Below are positions 36,197 through 45,217 of a stretch of DNA of 64,000 nt, one piece after another. The DNA is from Nocardia sp. CDC159 (GTDB taxonomy: Bacteria > Actinomycetota > Actinomycetes > Mycobacteriales > Mycobacteriaceae): contig NZ_JAMRXH010000004.1 of NCBI RefSeq assembly GCF_023740735.1, forward strand, positions 62,001-126,000, written 5' to 3'. Position 1 is the first letter of the stretch. Each line of letters opens with the position of its first letter. The position numbers and the translations under genes are program-made. A model generated the notes under the pieces. That model was not told the origin of the DNA. It did no database searches and saw only the letters and a list, made by a program, of their open reading frames with translations.

Positions 36197-37297
36197 ATGC
36201 GGCTGCATCTGCGGGGCGTGGTGCTACCGGATGACGAGGTCCGCGACCTGTGGGTGCACGACGGGACGATCTCGTTCGAGCCGGTACGCGATGCCGAAAC
36301 CCTCTGTCGCACAGGCTGGATCGTGCCCGGCCTGGTCGACGCCCACTGCCACGTCGGGATTCGGTACGGCGGCGGGCATACCGATCGCGACGGCGCGGTG
36401 GCCCAGGCCGAGATCGAGCGGGACGCGGGCGCGCTGTTGCTGCGCGACGCGGGATCGCCGATCGACACCCGGTTCATCGACGAGCGCGCGGATCTGCCGA
36501 GGATCATCCGGGCCGGTCGGCACATCGCCCGGCCCAAGCGCTATATCCGCGAACTCGGTATCGAACTCGACGACGAACGCGACCTGCCCCGGATCGTGGC
36601 CGACCAGGCGCGGCTGGGCGACGGCTGGGTGAAGATCGTCGGTGATTGGATCGATCGGTCAGTCGGCGACCTGCGGCCGCTGTGGAGCGACGCGGTGCTG
36701 AAGGAGGCCATCGATGCCGCCCATCGCGAGGGCGCCCGCGTCACCGCGCACGTCTTCGGCGAGGACGCGCTGCCGGGGCTGATCGAGGCCGGAATCGACT
36801 GCCTCGAACACGGGACCGGGCTGACCGACGACACCATCGATATGATGGTGCGGCACGGGACCGCGCTGGTGCCGACGCTGATCAATATCGACACCTTCCC
36901 CGAGATCGCCGATAGCGCAACGAAATTCCCCGTCTACGCCGCGCACATGCGCGACCTGCACCGACGCGTGCGAGAGACGGTCGGTGACGCGCACGCGGCC
37001 GGGGTGCCGATCTACGCGGGAACCGATGCGGGCGGCTCCATCCGGCACGGCCGCATCGCCGATGAGATCGACGCGCTGGCCGGGGCCGGGTTGTCGCGGC
37101 ACGAGGCGCTGGCCGCGGCCTCGTGGCGGGCGCGCGACTGGCTGGGCCGCCCCGACATCGAAGCGGGTGCGCCCGCGGATTTCGTTGTGTACGAGGCGGA
37201 TCCGCGCACCGGCCGGGACGTGCTCGACGCGCCCGCATTCGTGGTCCTGCGCGGCCGGGTGTATCCGCGGCGCGACCCCGTGACCGGGCACCGCTGA
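36197..37297 (+). CDS. Amidohydrolase family protein
   Basis: A 366-residue metal-dependent amidohydrolase. The metal motif VDAHCHVG is near residue 50, followed by GDWVKIVGDW-like sequence (a likely carboxylated-Lys or bridging strand), TAHVFGEDAL, CLEHGTGL and the TDAGG Asp motif (YAGTDAGGSIRHG). The composite beta-sandwich strands flank the TIM barrel. This subgroup includes prolidase-like and imidazolonepropionase-like hydrolases; the substrate is not predictable. CAGGAGGCGGT precedes ATG 36197. It follows ffh by 82 bp and may be read through from it. Confidence 0.85.
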   Translation: MRLHLRGVVLPDDEVRDLWVHDGTISFEPVRDAETLCRTGWIVPGLVDAHCHVGIRYGGGHTDRDGAVAQAEIERDAGALLLRDAGSPIDTRFIDERADLPRIIRAGRHIARPKRYIRELGIELDDERDLPRIVADQARLGDGWVKIVGDWIDRSVGDLRPLWSDAVLKEAIDAAHREGARVTAHVFGEDALPGLIEAGIDCLEHGTGLTDDTIDMMVRHGTALVPTLINIDTFPEIADSATKFPVYAAHMRDLHRRVRETVGDAHAAGVPIYAGTDAGGSIRHGRIADEIDALAGAGLSRHEALAAASWRARDWLGRPDIEAGAPADFVVYEADPRTGRDVLDAPAFVVLRGRVYPRRDPVTGHR

Positions 37298-37382
37298 GCG
37301 GCCGCCGTTCTCGCCGCCGTGCGGATGATCGTTCCGGCCGATAGGATTCCGCCACCGGCGCGATACTGGACGGTCGTGTGGG

Positions 37383-37655
37383 ATGGGACAGATGGTTGAG
37401 GGGTGTCCCGGCCGCAAATTCCCGCCCCGGTGGGCGCCGCGGCACGGGCGATTTCGGGCGTACGAGTCGAGCCGGTGCCGCGCGCCCCGAGGCCGGGGGC
37501 GGCCATGTCGGAATGGGGGTGGAAAGCCGGCCAGATTCTGGGGCTATCAGTTCGGCGAAACCCGATACCGGCAGCTGGTCTACGCGGAGGCCGGTGAGGT
37601 GGTCCCGCCTCCCGCGCCGATCCCGGTCGAGGTGGCGACCGCGACCCTGCGGTGA
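37383..37655 (+). CDS. Possible small ORF (90 aa), doubtful
   Basis: In an interval otherwise free of genes (37298-37848), this frame shows strongly G/C-ending codons in its last 45 codons (FWGYQFGETRYRQLVYAEAG), which suggests selection. Its first half is Arg/Cys-rich and less convincing. A second frame (37403-37597) contains a plausible start MSEWGWKAG and runs into the same region, so a frameshift or simply chance is possible. I recognise no family. Confidence 0.25.
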   Translation: MGQMVEGCPGRKFPPRWAPRHGRFRAYESSRCRAPRGRGRPCRNGGGKPARFWGYQFGETRYRQLVYAEAGEVVPPPAPIPVEVATATLR

Positions 37656-37685
37656 CCGAGGCCCGATTTCTTCGGACCGGCCCCC

Positions 37686-37697
37686 ATCTGGCAGAAT
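37686..37697 (+). promoter_or_regulatory. Promoter element ATCTGGCAGAAT of the rpsP operon
   Basis: Extended -10-like element 150 bp before rpsP. The same 12-mer with one change (ATCTGGCACAAT) stands before rplS at 46916-46927, pointing to a common promoter class for ribosomal-protein genes here. Confidence 0.5.
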
Positions 37698-37848
37698 GGT
37701 CGATCGTCCTCGTCGAGGACGGTGTCAGCCCGTCTCCGGTTCCGTACCGCGCGGCGGTCACCGCACCTGACGCAAAACCGGGCCCGCACGCCGTGCGGGT
37801 CGCTGAATTGCGACCGTGACCACAATCACCGAAAGGTATCAGCAGCAC
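37698..37848 (+). promoter_or_regulatory. Structured 5' leader of rpsP
   Basis: About 150 nt from the promoter element to the rpsP start. It holds CGTCCTCG-T-CGAGGACG (37705-37721), a second hairpin CCCGCACG-C-CGTGCGGG near 37785-37801 and GTCGC/GCGAC just after. A regulatory leader is possible but unproven. Confidence 0.4.
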
Positions 37849-38289
37849 ATGGCTGTCAAGATCAAGCTCACCCGGCTCGGCAAGATTCGCAACCCGCAGT
37901 ACCGCATCGTCGTCGCCGACGCGCGGACCCGCCGCGACGGCCGGGCCATCGAGAACATCGGCAAGTACCACCCGAAGGAAGAGCCCTCGCTGATCGAGGT
38001 CGATTCCGAGCGCGTGCAGTACTGGCTGGGCGTCGGCGCGCAGCCGACCGAGCCGGTCAAGCGCCTGCTGGAGATCACCGGCGACTGGCAGAAGTTCAAG
38101 GGTCTGCCGGGCGCCGAGGGCACCCTGAAGGTCAAGGCGGCCAAGCCCTCCAAGCTGGACCTGTTCAACGCCGCGCTGGCCGCCGCCGACAACGAGCCGG
38201 TGGCCGAGGCGGTCACCCCGAAGAAGAAGGCCGCCAAGAAGGCCGATGAGGCCGCCGAGGCTCCGGCCGAGACCCAGGCTGCGGAGTAA
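37849..38289 (+). CDS. rpsP: 30S ribosomal protein bS16
   Basis: A 146-residue ribosomal protein of the small subunit. [24 protein letters not shown] is the classic N-terminus, and the core ends near the [11 protein letters not shown] region. The C-terminal 50 residues are an Ala/Lys/Glu-rich extension ([14 protein letters not shown]) typical of actinobacterial S16. I chose ATG 37849; the eleven codons before it belong to the leader. First gene of rpsP-khpA-rimM-trmD; its stop overlaps the next ATG (TAATG). Confidence 0.97.
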   Translation: MAVKIKLTRLGKIRNPQYRIVVADARTRRDGRAIENIGKYHPKEEPSLIEVDSERVQYWLGVGAQPTEPVKRLLEITGDWQKFKGLPGAEGTLKVKAAKPSKLDLFNAALAAADNEPVAEAVTPKKKAAKKADEAAEAPAETQAAE

Positions 38290-38531
38290 TGAGCGCCGTC
38301 GTCGCCGATGCCGTCGAGCACCTGGTTCGCGGCATCGTCGCCAATCCCGATGACGTCCGCGTCGAGCTGATCACCAGCCGGCGCGGGCGTACCGTCGAGG
38401 TGCACGTGCACCCGGACGATCTGGGCAAGGTGATCGGTCGCGGCGGCCGCACCGCGACCGCGCTGCGCACCCTCGTCGCCGGTATCGGTGGCCGGGGCAT
38501 CCGGGTCGACGTGGTCGACACCGACCAGTAA
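38289..38531 (+). CDS. khpA: KH-domain RNA-binding protein (KhpA-like)
   Basis: An 80-residue single KH domain: LVRGIVANPDDVRVELI, then VHVHPDDLGKVIGRGGRTATALRTLV with the GxxG loop (GRGG). KhpA-type proteins bind RNA and, with KhpB, influence cell elongation and sRNA function in Firmicutes; the role in actinobacteria is less clear. The gene is fused in tight order between rpsP and rimM, overlapping the first by one base and abutting the second. Confidence 0.93.
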   Translation: MSAVVADAVEHLVRGIVANPDDVRVELITSRRGRTVEVHVHPDDLGKVIGRGGRTATALRTLVAGIGGRGIRVDVVDTDQ

Positions 38532-39056
38532 ATGGAACTGGTCGTCGGGCGGGTCGCCAAATCCCATGGTGTGCGCGGCGAACTCGTCGTCGAGGTGCGC
38601 ACCGACGAGCCCGAGTTGAGATTCGCGCCCGGTGCCGTGCTGCGCGGGCGCGCGGCCCGCTCGACGGCGACACAGCAGTACACGGTGGAGTCGGCCCGGG
38701 AGCACTCGGGTCGGCTTCTCGTACGGCTGCAAGGCATTTCGGACCGCACCGCGGCCGATGCCCTGCGCGGCACCGTCTTTCTGGTCGACACCGCCGAACT
38801 GCCGCCATCGGCCGATCCCGACGAGTTCTACGACCACGAACTCGAGGGCCTGACCGTGAAACTCGGCGACGGCACCGTGGTCGGCGAGGTCACCGAGGTG
38901 CTGCACTCGGCCGCGGGAGAACTGCTTTCGGTGCGCGCCGCCGAGGACGGCCGGGAGATTCTCATCCCGTTCGTGACCGCGATCGTGCCGACCGTATCGA
39001 TCGCCGAGGGCCTGATCGTCATCGATCCGCCCGAGGGCCTGCTCGACGAGGAGTGA
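38532..39056 (+). CDS. rimM: Ribosome maturation factor RimM
   Basis: A 174-residue 30S assembly factor that binds S19. The N-terminal [25 protein letters not shown] motif and the C-terminal PRC-barrel domain ([40 protein letters not shown]) are complete. Starts directly at the previous stop and precedes trmD by 4 bp. Confidence 0.96.
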   Translation: MELVVGRVAKSHGVRGELVVEVRTDEPELRFAPGAVLRGRAARSTATQQYTVESAREHSGRLLVRLQGISDRTAADALRGTVFLVDTAELPPSADPDEFYDHELEGLTVKLGDGTVVGEVTEVLHSAAGELLSVRAAEDGREILIPFVTAIVPTVSIAEGLIVIDPPEGLLDEE

Positions 39057-39060
39057 GGCG

Positions 39061-39762
39061 ATGACCACCGATTCCTCGTTGCGGATCGATGTGATCACGA
39101 TCTTCCCCGAATACCTCGAACCGCTGCGAACGGCGTTGCTGGGCAAGGCGATCGATAGGGGCATCGTCGAGCTGGGCGTGCACAATCTGCGCCGCTGGAC
39201 CCACGATGTGCATCAGGCCGTGGACGACGCACCCTACGGCGGCGGCCCCGGCATGGTCATGAAGCCGACCGTCTGGGGCGATGCGCTCGACGAGGTGTGC
39301 CCCGACGACGCACTACTGGTCGTGCCCACCCCCGCGGGCGTGCCGTTCACCCAGGCCACCGCCCGGCGCTGGGCCAGCGAGAAGCACCTGGTCTTCGCCT
39401 GCGGCCGTTACGAGGGCATCGATCAGCGCGTCTTCGACGACGCTGGCCGGCGCGTGCGCGTGGAAGAGGTCAGCATCGGCGACTACGTCCTCATCGGCGG
39501 CGAGGCCGCGGTGCTGGTGATCGCCGAGGCCGTCGTCCGCCTCATCCCGGGCGTCCTGGGCAATCAGCAGTCGCACCAACAGGATTCGTTCTCCGACGGC
39601 CTGCTGGAAGGCCCCAGCTACACCCGCCCGGTGAGCTGGCGCGGCCTGGACGTCCCCGAAATCCTGCTGTCCGGCAACCACGCCAAGATCGAGGCCTGGC
39701 GTCGCGAACAGTCCCTGGCCCGCACCCGCGAGCGCCGCCCGGACCTGTTGCCGCCGGAGTAA
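39061..39762 (+). CDS. trmD: tRNA (guanine-37-N1)-methyltransferase TrmD
   Basis: A 233-residue SPOUT-fold enzyme that methylates G37 of tRNAs to prevent frameshifting. The characteristic blocks are [40 protein letters not shown] (deep trefoil knot, SAM binding), [16 protein letters not shown] and the C-terminal [13 protein letters not shown]. Last gene of the rpsP operon. It converges on the DUF2306 gene with 19 bp between. Confidence 0.97.
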   Translation: MTTDSSLRIDVITIFPEYLEPLRTALLGKAIDRGIVELGVHNLRRWTHDVHQAVDDAPYGGGPGMVMKPTVWGDALDEVCPDDALLVVPTPAGVPFTQATARRWASEKHLVFACGRYEGIDQRVFDDAGRRVRVEEVSIGDYVLIGGEAAVLVIAEAVVRLIPGVLGNQQSHQQDSFSDGLLEGPSYTRPVSWRGLDVPEILLSGNHAKIEAWRREQSLARTRERRPDLLPPE

Positions 39763-39781
39763 TTCGCACCGAAAGCGCCTG

Positions 39782-40504
39782 TCACGCAACGCGTCGCCGG
39801 GCGCCGCGGCCGCGTTCGACGACCCACCACTCGGCTACCAGCAGCGCGATCGTCCATCCGAGCCAGGTACCGATCCCCGCGGTGACCTCGGTGAGGCGTT
39901 CCTGGGGCAGGGCCGGATCCGCGGTGCTCAGCACGATCAGCACGATCGCACCCCACAGGCGATTGCCGATGATCGAGAGGGTGAGCGCGAAACTACGGAT
40001 CATCCAGCGCCGATGATCGGCGTAGCGGCGTCGGCGGGCCATCCGGAATCCGATCACCGTGCAGGTCAGCCACAGCAGTGCGAGCATCACATTGCTGACC
40101 CGCGCGACCGGGCCGAACGGCGAGAAGGCCCCGATGCCCAGGGCGCTCACCCCGGCAGGCAGGACCCCGCCGAATACATAGATCCGTCCGGAGATGCGAT
40201 GCGCGCGGGGACGGCGCTGCCGGAACCACGGCCAGACCTGCAGGCAGCAGGTGACCATCGCGACCGATCCGAACAACACGTGCGCGACCAGCAGGGGATA
40301 GTGCGGCGCGAAGTCGGGCGGTGCGGGGACGCGGGCGCGATCGGGATCGAAGGTCAAATAGGGCGGCACGGAGAAGGCGAGGAAGGCGAAGACGACGAAC
40401 CCCAGCGGCACCACCCACGGTCGCCGCCACCATCTCTCGCGGCGCGGATCGGGTGTCGGGGGACGAGTCGGTGAGGACGCGGGCGAAGTCGCGGTATCGG
40501 TCAT
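39782..40504 (-). CDS. DUF2306 integral membrane protein
   Basis: A 240-residue membrane protein. After a Pro/Arg-rich cytoplasmic N-terminus (residues 1-32) come about six membrane helices, including PLGFVVFAFLAFSVPPYL, LVAHVLFGSVAMVTCCLQV, the RAHRISGRIYVFGGV segment, ALLWLTCTVIGFRMARRRRYADHRRWMIRS and IGTWLGWTIALLVAEWW. The conserved His residues (HR, DHRRWM) are typical of DUF2306, which resembles cytochrome-type helical bundles; the function is unknown. ATG 40504 has GAAAGG 6 nt upstream. It is divergent from the double-HTH regulator, and an inverted repeat (40520-40545) lies in front of it. Confidence 0.85.
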   Translation of the reverse strand: MTDTATSPASSPTRPPTPDPRRERWWRRPWVVPLGFVVFAFLAFSVPPYLTFDPDRARVPAPPDFAPHYPLLVAHVLFGSVAMVTCCLQVWPWFRQRRPRAHRISGRIYVFGGVLPAGVSALGIGAFSPFGPVARVSNVMLALLWLTCTVIGFRMARRRRYADHRRWMIRSFALTLSIIGNRLWGAIVLIVLSTADPALPQERLTEVTAGIGTWLGWTIALLVAEWWVVERGRGARRRVA

Positions 40505-40519
40505 GAGGAGCCTTTCGTC

Positions 40520-40545
40520 TACGTCGTATTTCCGGCTACGACGTA
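40520..40545. promoter_or_regulatory. Inverted repeat TACGTCGTA ... TACGACGTA
   Basis: Perfect 9-bp arms (40520-40528, 40537-40545) with an 8-nt spacer, starting 16 bp upstream of the DUF2306 start. Its sequence is unrelated to the second inverted repeat nearer the regulator. Candidate operator controlling the DUF2306 gene. Confidence 0.55.
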
Positions 40546-40585
40546 TCCCAATCATGGGACTTATCGAGCTCAGTGCCCATTAATT

Positions 40586-40609
40586 GGTGCACTAGCGCCC
40601 TAGTGCACC
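40586..40609. promoter_or_regulatory. Inverted repeat GGTGCACTAG ... CTAGTGCACC
   Basis: Perfect 10-bp arms (40586-40595, 40600-40609) with a 4-nt spacer, ending 6 nt before the CACAAT -10 box of the regulator gene, so it covers the -35 region. Position and symmetry strongly suggest autoregulation by a GntR-type dimer. Confidence 0.65.
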
Positions 40610-40615
40610 CTGAGG

Positions 40616-40621
40616 CACAAT
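40616..40621 (+). promoter_or_regulatory. Leaderless -10 box (CACAAT)
   Basis: CACAAT, 6 nt before ATG 40628. Confidence 0.5.
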
Positions 40622-40627
40622 GCGGAT

Positions 40628-41569
40628 ATGGAGATTCCCGGCCATCCGCTCGAACCGCCGTATCAGCGAATCGCCGCCGAGATCCGCCACCGCATCGAGA
40701 CCGGCAGTCTGCAACCCGGCGACCCGGTCCCGTCCACCCGGCAGCTCACCCGTCGCTACGGCGTGGCGATGGCGACCGCCACCAAGGCCCTGTCGCTGCT
40801 GCGGCGCGACGGCCTGGTCGAGCCGGTGGCCGGAGTCGGAACCGTGGTCCGGCCGCGCCCACCCGCCCGGCCCGGTCCGCGCCCGGTGCGCCCCGCCTGG
40901 TCCGCGGCGTCGGATCCGCGGCCGCATCGAGATGCCATCGTGCGCACCGGAATCGCCATCGCCGACGCCGAGGGACTGCGGGCGGTCTCGATGCGCCGGA
41001 TCGGCGCCGAACTCGGCGTCGGCGCCATGGCCCTGTACCGCTACGTGGGGAACAAGGAGGAGCTGTCGGCCCTGATGGCCGATGCCGTCTTCGGCGAGGA
41101 GCCGTTGCCCGAACCCGGCCCAACGGACTGGCTCGACCGGCTGGAGTTGCTCGCGCGGCAACGCTGGCGCATGTACCGCCGCCATCCGTGGGTTGCCGGA
41201 CTGGTTGCGTCGCTGGCCGATCCGCCGCTGCTGCCGCATGCCATCGCCCAGGTGGAGTGGTCGCTGGTCGGCACGCGCGCGCTCGGCCTCGAGCCGATCG
41301 TGGTGGCCCGAGCGATGATCACGCTCGCGGGCTATGTCACCGGCATCGCCGTCAGCTGGGCCACCGAGAGCCGATCGCTCGGCGAGCCCGACGGATTCCG
41401 GCGCTCCTCCGATGCGTCGGCCGTCGACGCGATTTTCGGCTCGGGCCGGTTCCCGCTGGTCACCGAATTGGAGGTCGAGCTCGACGAACTGCGCGACATG
41501 GACGCGATGTTCGAATTCGGCCTGCGCCGCCAGCTCGACGGTCTCGCCGCCTACCTGGGCCGTCGCTGA
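40628..41569 (+). CDS. GntR-TetR double-HTH transcriptional regulator
   Basis: A 313-residue regulator with two DNA-binding domains. Residues 1-75 are a GntR winged helix ([49 protein letters not shown]). After a Pro/Arg-rich linker, residues about 98-150 are a TetR HTH ([37 protein letters not shown]), and the rest is a TetR C-terminal helical domain ([20 protein letters not shown]...). Such fusions exist in actinobacteria but are little studied. Here the intergenic region in front contains two different perfect inverted repeats, one per flanking gene. The gene is leaderless and divergent from DUF2306, its probable target. Confidence 0.88.
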   Translation: MEIPGHPLEPPYQRIAAEIRHRIETGSLQPGDPVPSTRQLTRRYGVAMATATKALSLLRRDGLVEPVAGVGTVVRPRPPARPGPRPVRPAWSAASDPRPHRDAIVRTGIAIADAEGLRAVSMRRIGAELGVGAMALYRYVGNKEELSALMADAVFGEEPLPEPGPTDWLDRLELLARQRWRMYRRHPWVAGLVASLADPPLLPHAIAQVEWSLVGTRALGLEPIVVARAMITLAGYVTGIAVSWATESRSLGEPDGFRRSSDASAVDAIFGSGRFPLVTELEVELDELRDMDAMFEFGLRRQLDGLAAYLGRR

Positions 41570-41643
41570 TCCGGCGGCCGTCGAAGCGGCTGCGGCCGTT
41601 CCGCTTCGACGCGACACCTTGCCGGATTGTCGGGGGAACTCTG

Positions 41644-41649
41644 TAGTGT
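41644..41649 (+). promoter_or_regulatory. Leaderless -10 box (TAGTGT) of tex
   Basis: TAGTGT, 8 nt before GTG 41658, with TTGCCG 19 bp further upstream as possible -35. Confidence 0.5.
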
Positions 41650-41657
41650 CTGCGGGC

Positions 41658-44045
41658 GTGACGACAGCCTCCGAACCCGTCAGCACCGCAGCCGCTGGTT
41701 CCGCGCCGAACGCCGGAACCGTCCGCCCAGCCAGCGTGAGCCGTCGCATCGCCGACGAGCTGAGCGTGCGCGACGAGCAGGTCCGCGCCGCCGTCGAACT
41801 GCTCGACGGCGGGTCGACGGTGCCGTTCATCGCGCGCTACCGCAAGGAGGTCACCGGCGGACTCGACGACGCGCAGTTGCGGCAGCTGGAGGAGCGGCTG
41901 CACTATCTGCGCGAACTGGACGAGCGTCGGGCGTCGATCCTCGAATCCATCCGCGGCCAGGGCAAATTGGACGCCGCGCTGGAACAGCAGATCATGCTCG
42001 CCGAGACCAAGGCCCGGCTCGAGGACATCTACCTGCCCTATAAGCCCAAGCGCCGCACCAAGGCCCAGATCGCGCGCGAGGCCGGGCACGAGCCGGTGGC
42101 CGATGCGCTGATCAACGATCCGACCACCGATCCGGCCCAGTACAGCGCCGAACAGCTCGATGGCGCCCGCGCGATCCTGGTGGAGCGCTTCGCCGAGGAT
42201 GCCGACCTGGTCGGCGAGCTGCGCGAGCTGATGTGGAACCGGGGGCAGATCACCTCCCGGGTGCGCGCGGGCAAGGAGGAGGCGGGTGCGAAATTCGCCG
42301 ACTACTTCGAATTCAGCGAGCCCTTCACCAAACTGCCCTCGCATCGCATCCTGGCCCTGCTGCGCGGTGAGAAGGAGGAGGTCCTCACCCTGCACCTCGA
42401 GCCGGATGCCGAGGAGCCCGAGCCGGGGGAGCGGACCATCTACGAGGGCCGCATCGCGCTGAAGTTCGGCATCGCCGATCAGGGCCGCCCGGCCGATTCC
42501 TGGCTGCTGGACACCGTGCGCTGGGCCTGGCGGACCAAGCTACAGGTGAGCCTTGGCATCGATGTCCGGATGCGGCTGCGGCAGTCCGCCGAGAAGGACG
42601 CGGTCGACGTCTTCGCCGCCAACCTGCGCGATCTGCTGCTGGCCGCGCCCGCCGGGACGCGCACGACCATGGGCCTGGACCCGGGCTACCGCACCGGCGT
42701 CAAGGTCGCCGTCGTCGACGGCACCGGCAAGGTGGTCGCCACCGAGACCATCTACCCGCACAAGCCGCAGGGCCAGACCGAGAAGTCGCTGGCGGTGCTG
42801 GCCGCCCTGGTCGCCAGGTTCAACGTCGAGCTCATCGCCATCGGCAACGGCACCGCCTCGCGCGAGACCGACGCCCTTGCCGCCGAGCTGATCTCGCGGA
42901 TTCCGGAGAACAAGCCCACCAAGATCGTTGTTTCGGAGGCGGGCGCGTCGGTGTACTCGGCCTCGGCCTATGCCTCGGCCGAACTGCCGGAGCTGGACGT
43001 ATCGCTGCGTGGCGCGGTGTCGATCGCCCGCCGCCTGCAGGACCCGCTGGCCGAGCTGGTGAAGATCGATCCGAAGTCCATCGGCGTCGGCCAGTATCAG
43101 CACGACGTATCCGAGACGCTGCTGGCCCGCTCGCTCGGCGCGGTGGTCGAGGACGCGGTGAACGCGGTCGGCGTGGATGTGAACACCGCCTCGGTGCCGC
43201 TGCTGTCGCGGGTGTCGGGCATCTCCGCCTCGGTCGCGGAATCCATTGTGGCGCATCGCGATCAGAACGGGCCGTTCCGCAGCCGCACCGCGCTGCTGAG
43301 CGTGCCGCGACTGGGGCCCAAGGCATTCGAGCAGTGCGCGGGCTTCCTGCGCATCCGCGGCGGCGACGATCCGCTCGACAGCTCGGCGGTGCATCCCGAG
43401 GCGTATCCGGTGGTCCGGCGCATCCTCGACGACACCGGGCGCGGGGTGCTCGAACTCATCGGCAACACCTCGGTGCTGCGCTCGCTGCGCCCGGACAAGT
43501 TCACCGACGAGAAGTTCGGTGTCCCGACCGTCACCGACATCATCGCCGAGCTGGAGAAGCCCGGCCGCGACCCGCGCCCGGAGTTCAAGACCGCCGAATT
43601 CGCCGCGGGCATCGAGAAGGTCGCCGACCTGAAGCCCGGCATGGTCCTCGAGGGTGTGGTCACCAACGTCGCCGCCTTCGGCGCATTCGTCGACATCGGC
43701 GTCCACCAGGACGGCCTGGTCCATGTCTCGGCCATGTCGCACAACTTCGTCCGCGACCCCCGCGAGGTCGTCAAGTCCGGCGACGTGGTGAAGGTCAAGG
43801 TCCTCGAGGTCGACGTGGCCCGCCAGCGCATCGGCCTGTCCCTGCGCCTGGACGACGAGCCCGGCGCTGGCGGCAAGCCCGACCGCACCGACAACCGCGG
43901 CCAGCGCGGCGGCGGCAATCAGCGCCAGCGCCCCCAGAGGCAGCAGCGTCACAACCAGAATCGCGGTGGCAATCAGCGCCGCAACGCCCCCGAACCCACC
44001 GGCTCGATGGCGGACGCCCTGCGTCGCGCGGGCTTCGGCCGCTAG
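41658..44045 (+). CDS. tex: Tex-family RNA-binding transcription accessory protein
   Basis: A 795-residue Tex/YhgF protein. The N-terminal Tex domain (residues about 30-220: [29 protein letters not shown]), the YqgF-like RNase-H fold ([19 protein letters not shown]), HhH motifs ([22 protein letters not shown]) and the C-terminal S1 domain ([31 protein letters not shown]) are all present. The extreme C-terminus is Gln/Arg/Gly/Asn-rich ([19 protein letters not shown]). Tex binds nucleic acid and tunes transcription or RNA turnover. GTG 41658 fits a leaderless promoter; GTG 41646 with GGGGGA upstream is the alternative. Confidence 0.94.
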   Translation: MTTASEPVSTAAAGSAPNAGTVRPASVSRRIADELSVRDEQVRAAVELLDGGSTVPFIARYRKEVTGGLDDAQLRQLEERLHYLRELDERRASILESIRGQGKLDAALEQQIMLAETKARLEDIYLPYKPKRRTKAQIAREAGHEPVADALINDPTTDPAQYSAEQLDGARAILVERFAEDADLVGELRELMWNRGQITSRVRAGKEEAGAKFADYFEFSEPFTKLPSHRILALLRGEKEEVLTLHLEPDAEEPEPGERTIYEGRIALKFGIADQGRPADSWLLDTVRWAWRTKLQVSLGIDVRMRLRQSAEKDAVDVFAANLRDLLLAAPAGTRTTMGLDPGYRTGVKVAVVDGTGKVVATETIYPHKPQGQTEKSLAVLAALVARFNVELIAIGNGTASRETDALAAELISRIPENKPTKIVVSEAGASVYSASAYASAELPELDVSLRGAVSIARRLQDPLAELVKIDPKSIGVGQYQHDVSETLLARSLGAVVEDAVNAVGVDVNTASVPLLSRVSGISASVAESIVAHRDQNGPFRSRTALLSVPRLGPKAFEQCAGFLRIRGGDDPLDSSAVHPEAYPVVRRILDDTGRGVLELIGNTSVLRSLRPDKFTDEKFGVPTVTDIIAELEKPGRDPRPEFKTAEFAAGIEKVADLKPGMVLEGVVTNVAAFGAFVDIGVHQDGLVHVSAMSHNFVRDPREVVKSGDVVKVKVLEVDVARQRIGLSLRLDDEPGAGGKPDRTDNRGQRGGGNQRQRPQRQQRHNQNRGGNQRRNAPEPTGSMADALRRAGFGR

Positions 44046-44061
44046 CCACCCACTCGCCCGA

Positions 44062-44090
44062 TCGGCCGCCCGGATCCTCCGGGCGGCCGA
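44062..44090 (+). terminator. Hairpin terminator of tex
   Basis: Perfect 13-bp stem (44062-44074 and 44078-44090, TCGGCCGCCCGGA) with a 3-nt loop, 17 bp after the tex stop. The following 240 bp to the next gene hold nothing else I can support. Confidence 0.75.
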
Positions 44091-44329
44091 GGTCGTACCG
44101 GTGGACGAAACATCAACGGAGCGAGCCGGTTCGGGGCCGCGGCGGTGTTCGGGCGTGACCGTGCTCGGGCCCGACGGAGTCGTGGCGAGCCGGGCACCAC
44201 GGGAGTCTTCGGTAGCGTCGGGTTGCAGCACCCATTCGACGGCTGAGGTTCGGGCGATGGTCGGGTGGGTGCTGCACAATGTGGCAGGCGGACCGATCGT
44301 GACACCCGACAGGCGGAGACGACTGGAGT

Positions 44330-45199
44330 ATGGCGGATCTACGGCGGTGGTTCGATGATTCCGTGCTGGCCGCGGGGCGGCTGCCGCTGATGTGCTTTCT
44401 GCTCGGATTCATCGTGGGATTTCTGCTGATTCGGCTCAGCGTGCGGTTGATTCGCAAGCAGGTGCGGTGGTGGCCGGGCAATCTGCGGGCGGGGGATGTG
44501 CACATCCACCACATGGTGTTCGGGGTCGTGCTGGTCCTGGTGTCGGGGATCGGGCTGGTCACGATGTATCAGAGCAGTGTGGGGACGGTCAGTGCGCTGG
44601 CCGCGGCGTTCGGGGTCGGGGCGGCGCTGGTGCTCGACGAATTCGCGCTGATCTACTATCTGCGCGACGTCTACTGGGAGGAGCAGGGCCGGACCTCGGT
44701 CGACGCGGTGTTCGTCGCGCTCGCGGTGACCGGGCTGCTGCTGCTCGGATTCCATCCGCTGTGGCTGCTCGACATCAACGACATCCGCCACGACGACAGC
44801 GCGCCGGCGCGCGTGCTCGTCAGCCTGTTCGCCGTCGTGAACCTGGGTCTGGCCGCGATCGTCATCGCCAAGGGCAAGATTTGGACAGGCCTGTTCGGAA
44901 TGTTCTTCCTGCCGTTGCTGATTGTTGGCGCGTTGCGGCTGAGTCGCCCGGGAGCGCCCTGGGCGCGCTGGCGGTACGCGGGCCGCTCGCGGCTCATGCA
45001 GCGCGCGATCCGCCGGGAACGCCGCTATCGCAGACCTGTGATTCGCGCCAAGATATTCGTCCAAGACCTGATAGCGGGCAAACCGGACGTTGCGCACGTC
45101 CGTCGCGCCGCCGAGGAGGAATTGGCCAGGACAGTGGTTCCTGCCCCCGCGCCGCCGCACCCAAACCGTGGTAGCAGACACGTTGCTGGCACTCCCTAG
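44330..45199 (+). CDS. Integral membrane protein of unknown function
   Basis: A 289-residue protein with about six membrane helices in residues 15-205, including LPLMCFLLGFIVGFLLIRL, HHMVFGVVLVLVSGIGLVTM, SALAAAFGVGAALVLDEFALIYYL and the late LFGMFFLPLLIVGALRL. The DVHIHHMVFG His cluster and the DEFALIYYLRDVYW motif are distinctive and could bind metal or haem. A basic cytoplasmic C-terminal tail (about 85 residues) contains RRERRYRRPVIRAK. I recognise no named family. GGCGGAG lies upstream of ATG 44330, and it is followed 18 bp later by the decarboxylase gene. Confidence 0.75.
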   Translation: MADLRRWFDDSVLAAGRLPLMCFLLGFIVGFLLIRLSVRLIRKQVRWWPGNLRAGDVHIHHMVFGVVLVLVSGIGLVTMYQSSVGTVSALAAAFGVGAALVLDEFALIYYLRDVYWEEQGRTSVDAVFVALAVTGLLLLGFHPLWLLDINDIRHDDSAPARVLVSLFAVVNLGLAAIVIAKGKIWTGLFGMFFLPLLIVGALRLSRPGAPWARWRYAGRSRLMQRAIRRERRYRRPVIRAKIFVQDLIAGKPDVAHVRRAAEEELARTVVPAPAPPHPNRGSRHVAGTP

Positions 45200-45217
45200 A
45201 CGTGCCACTGTGGAAGC

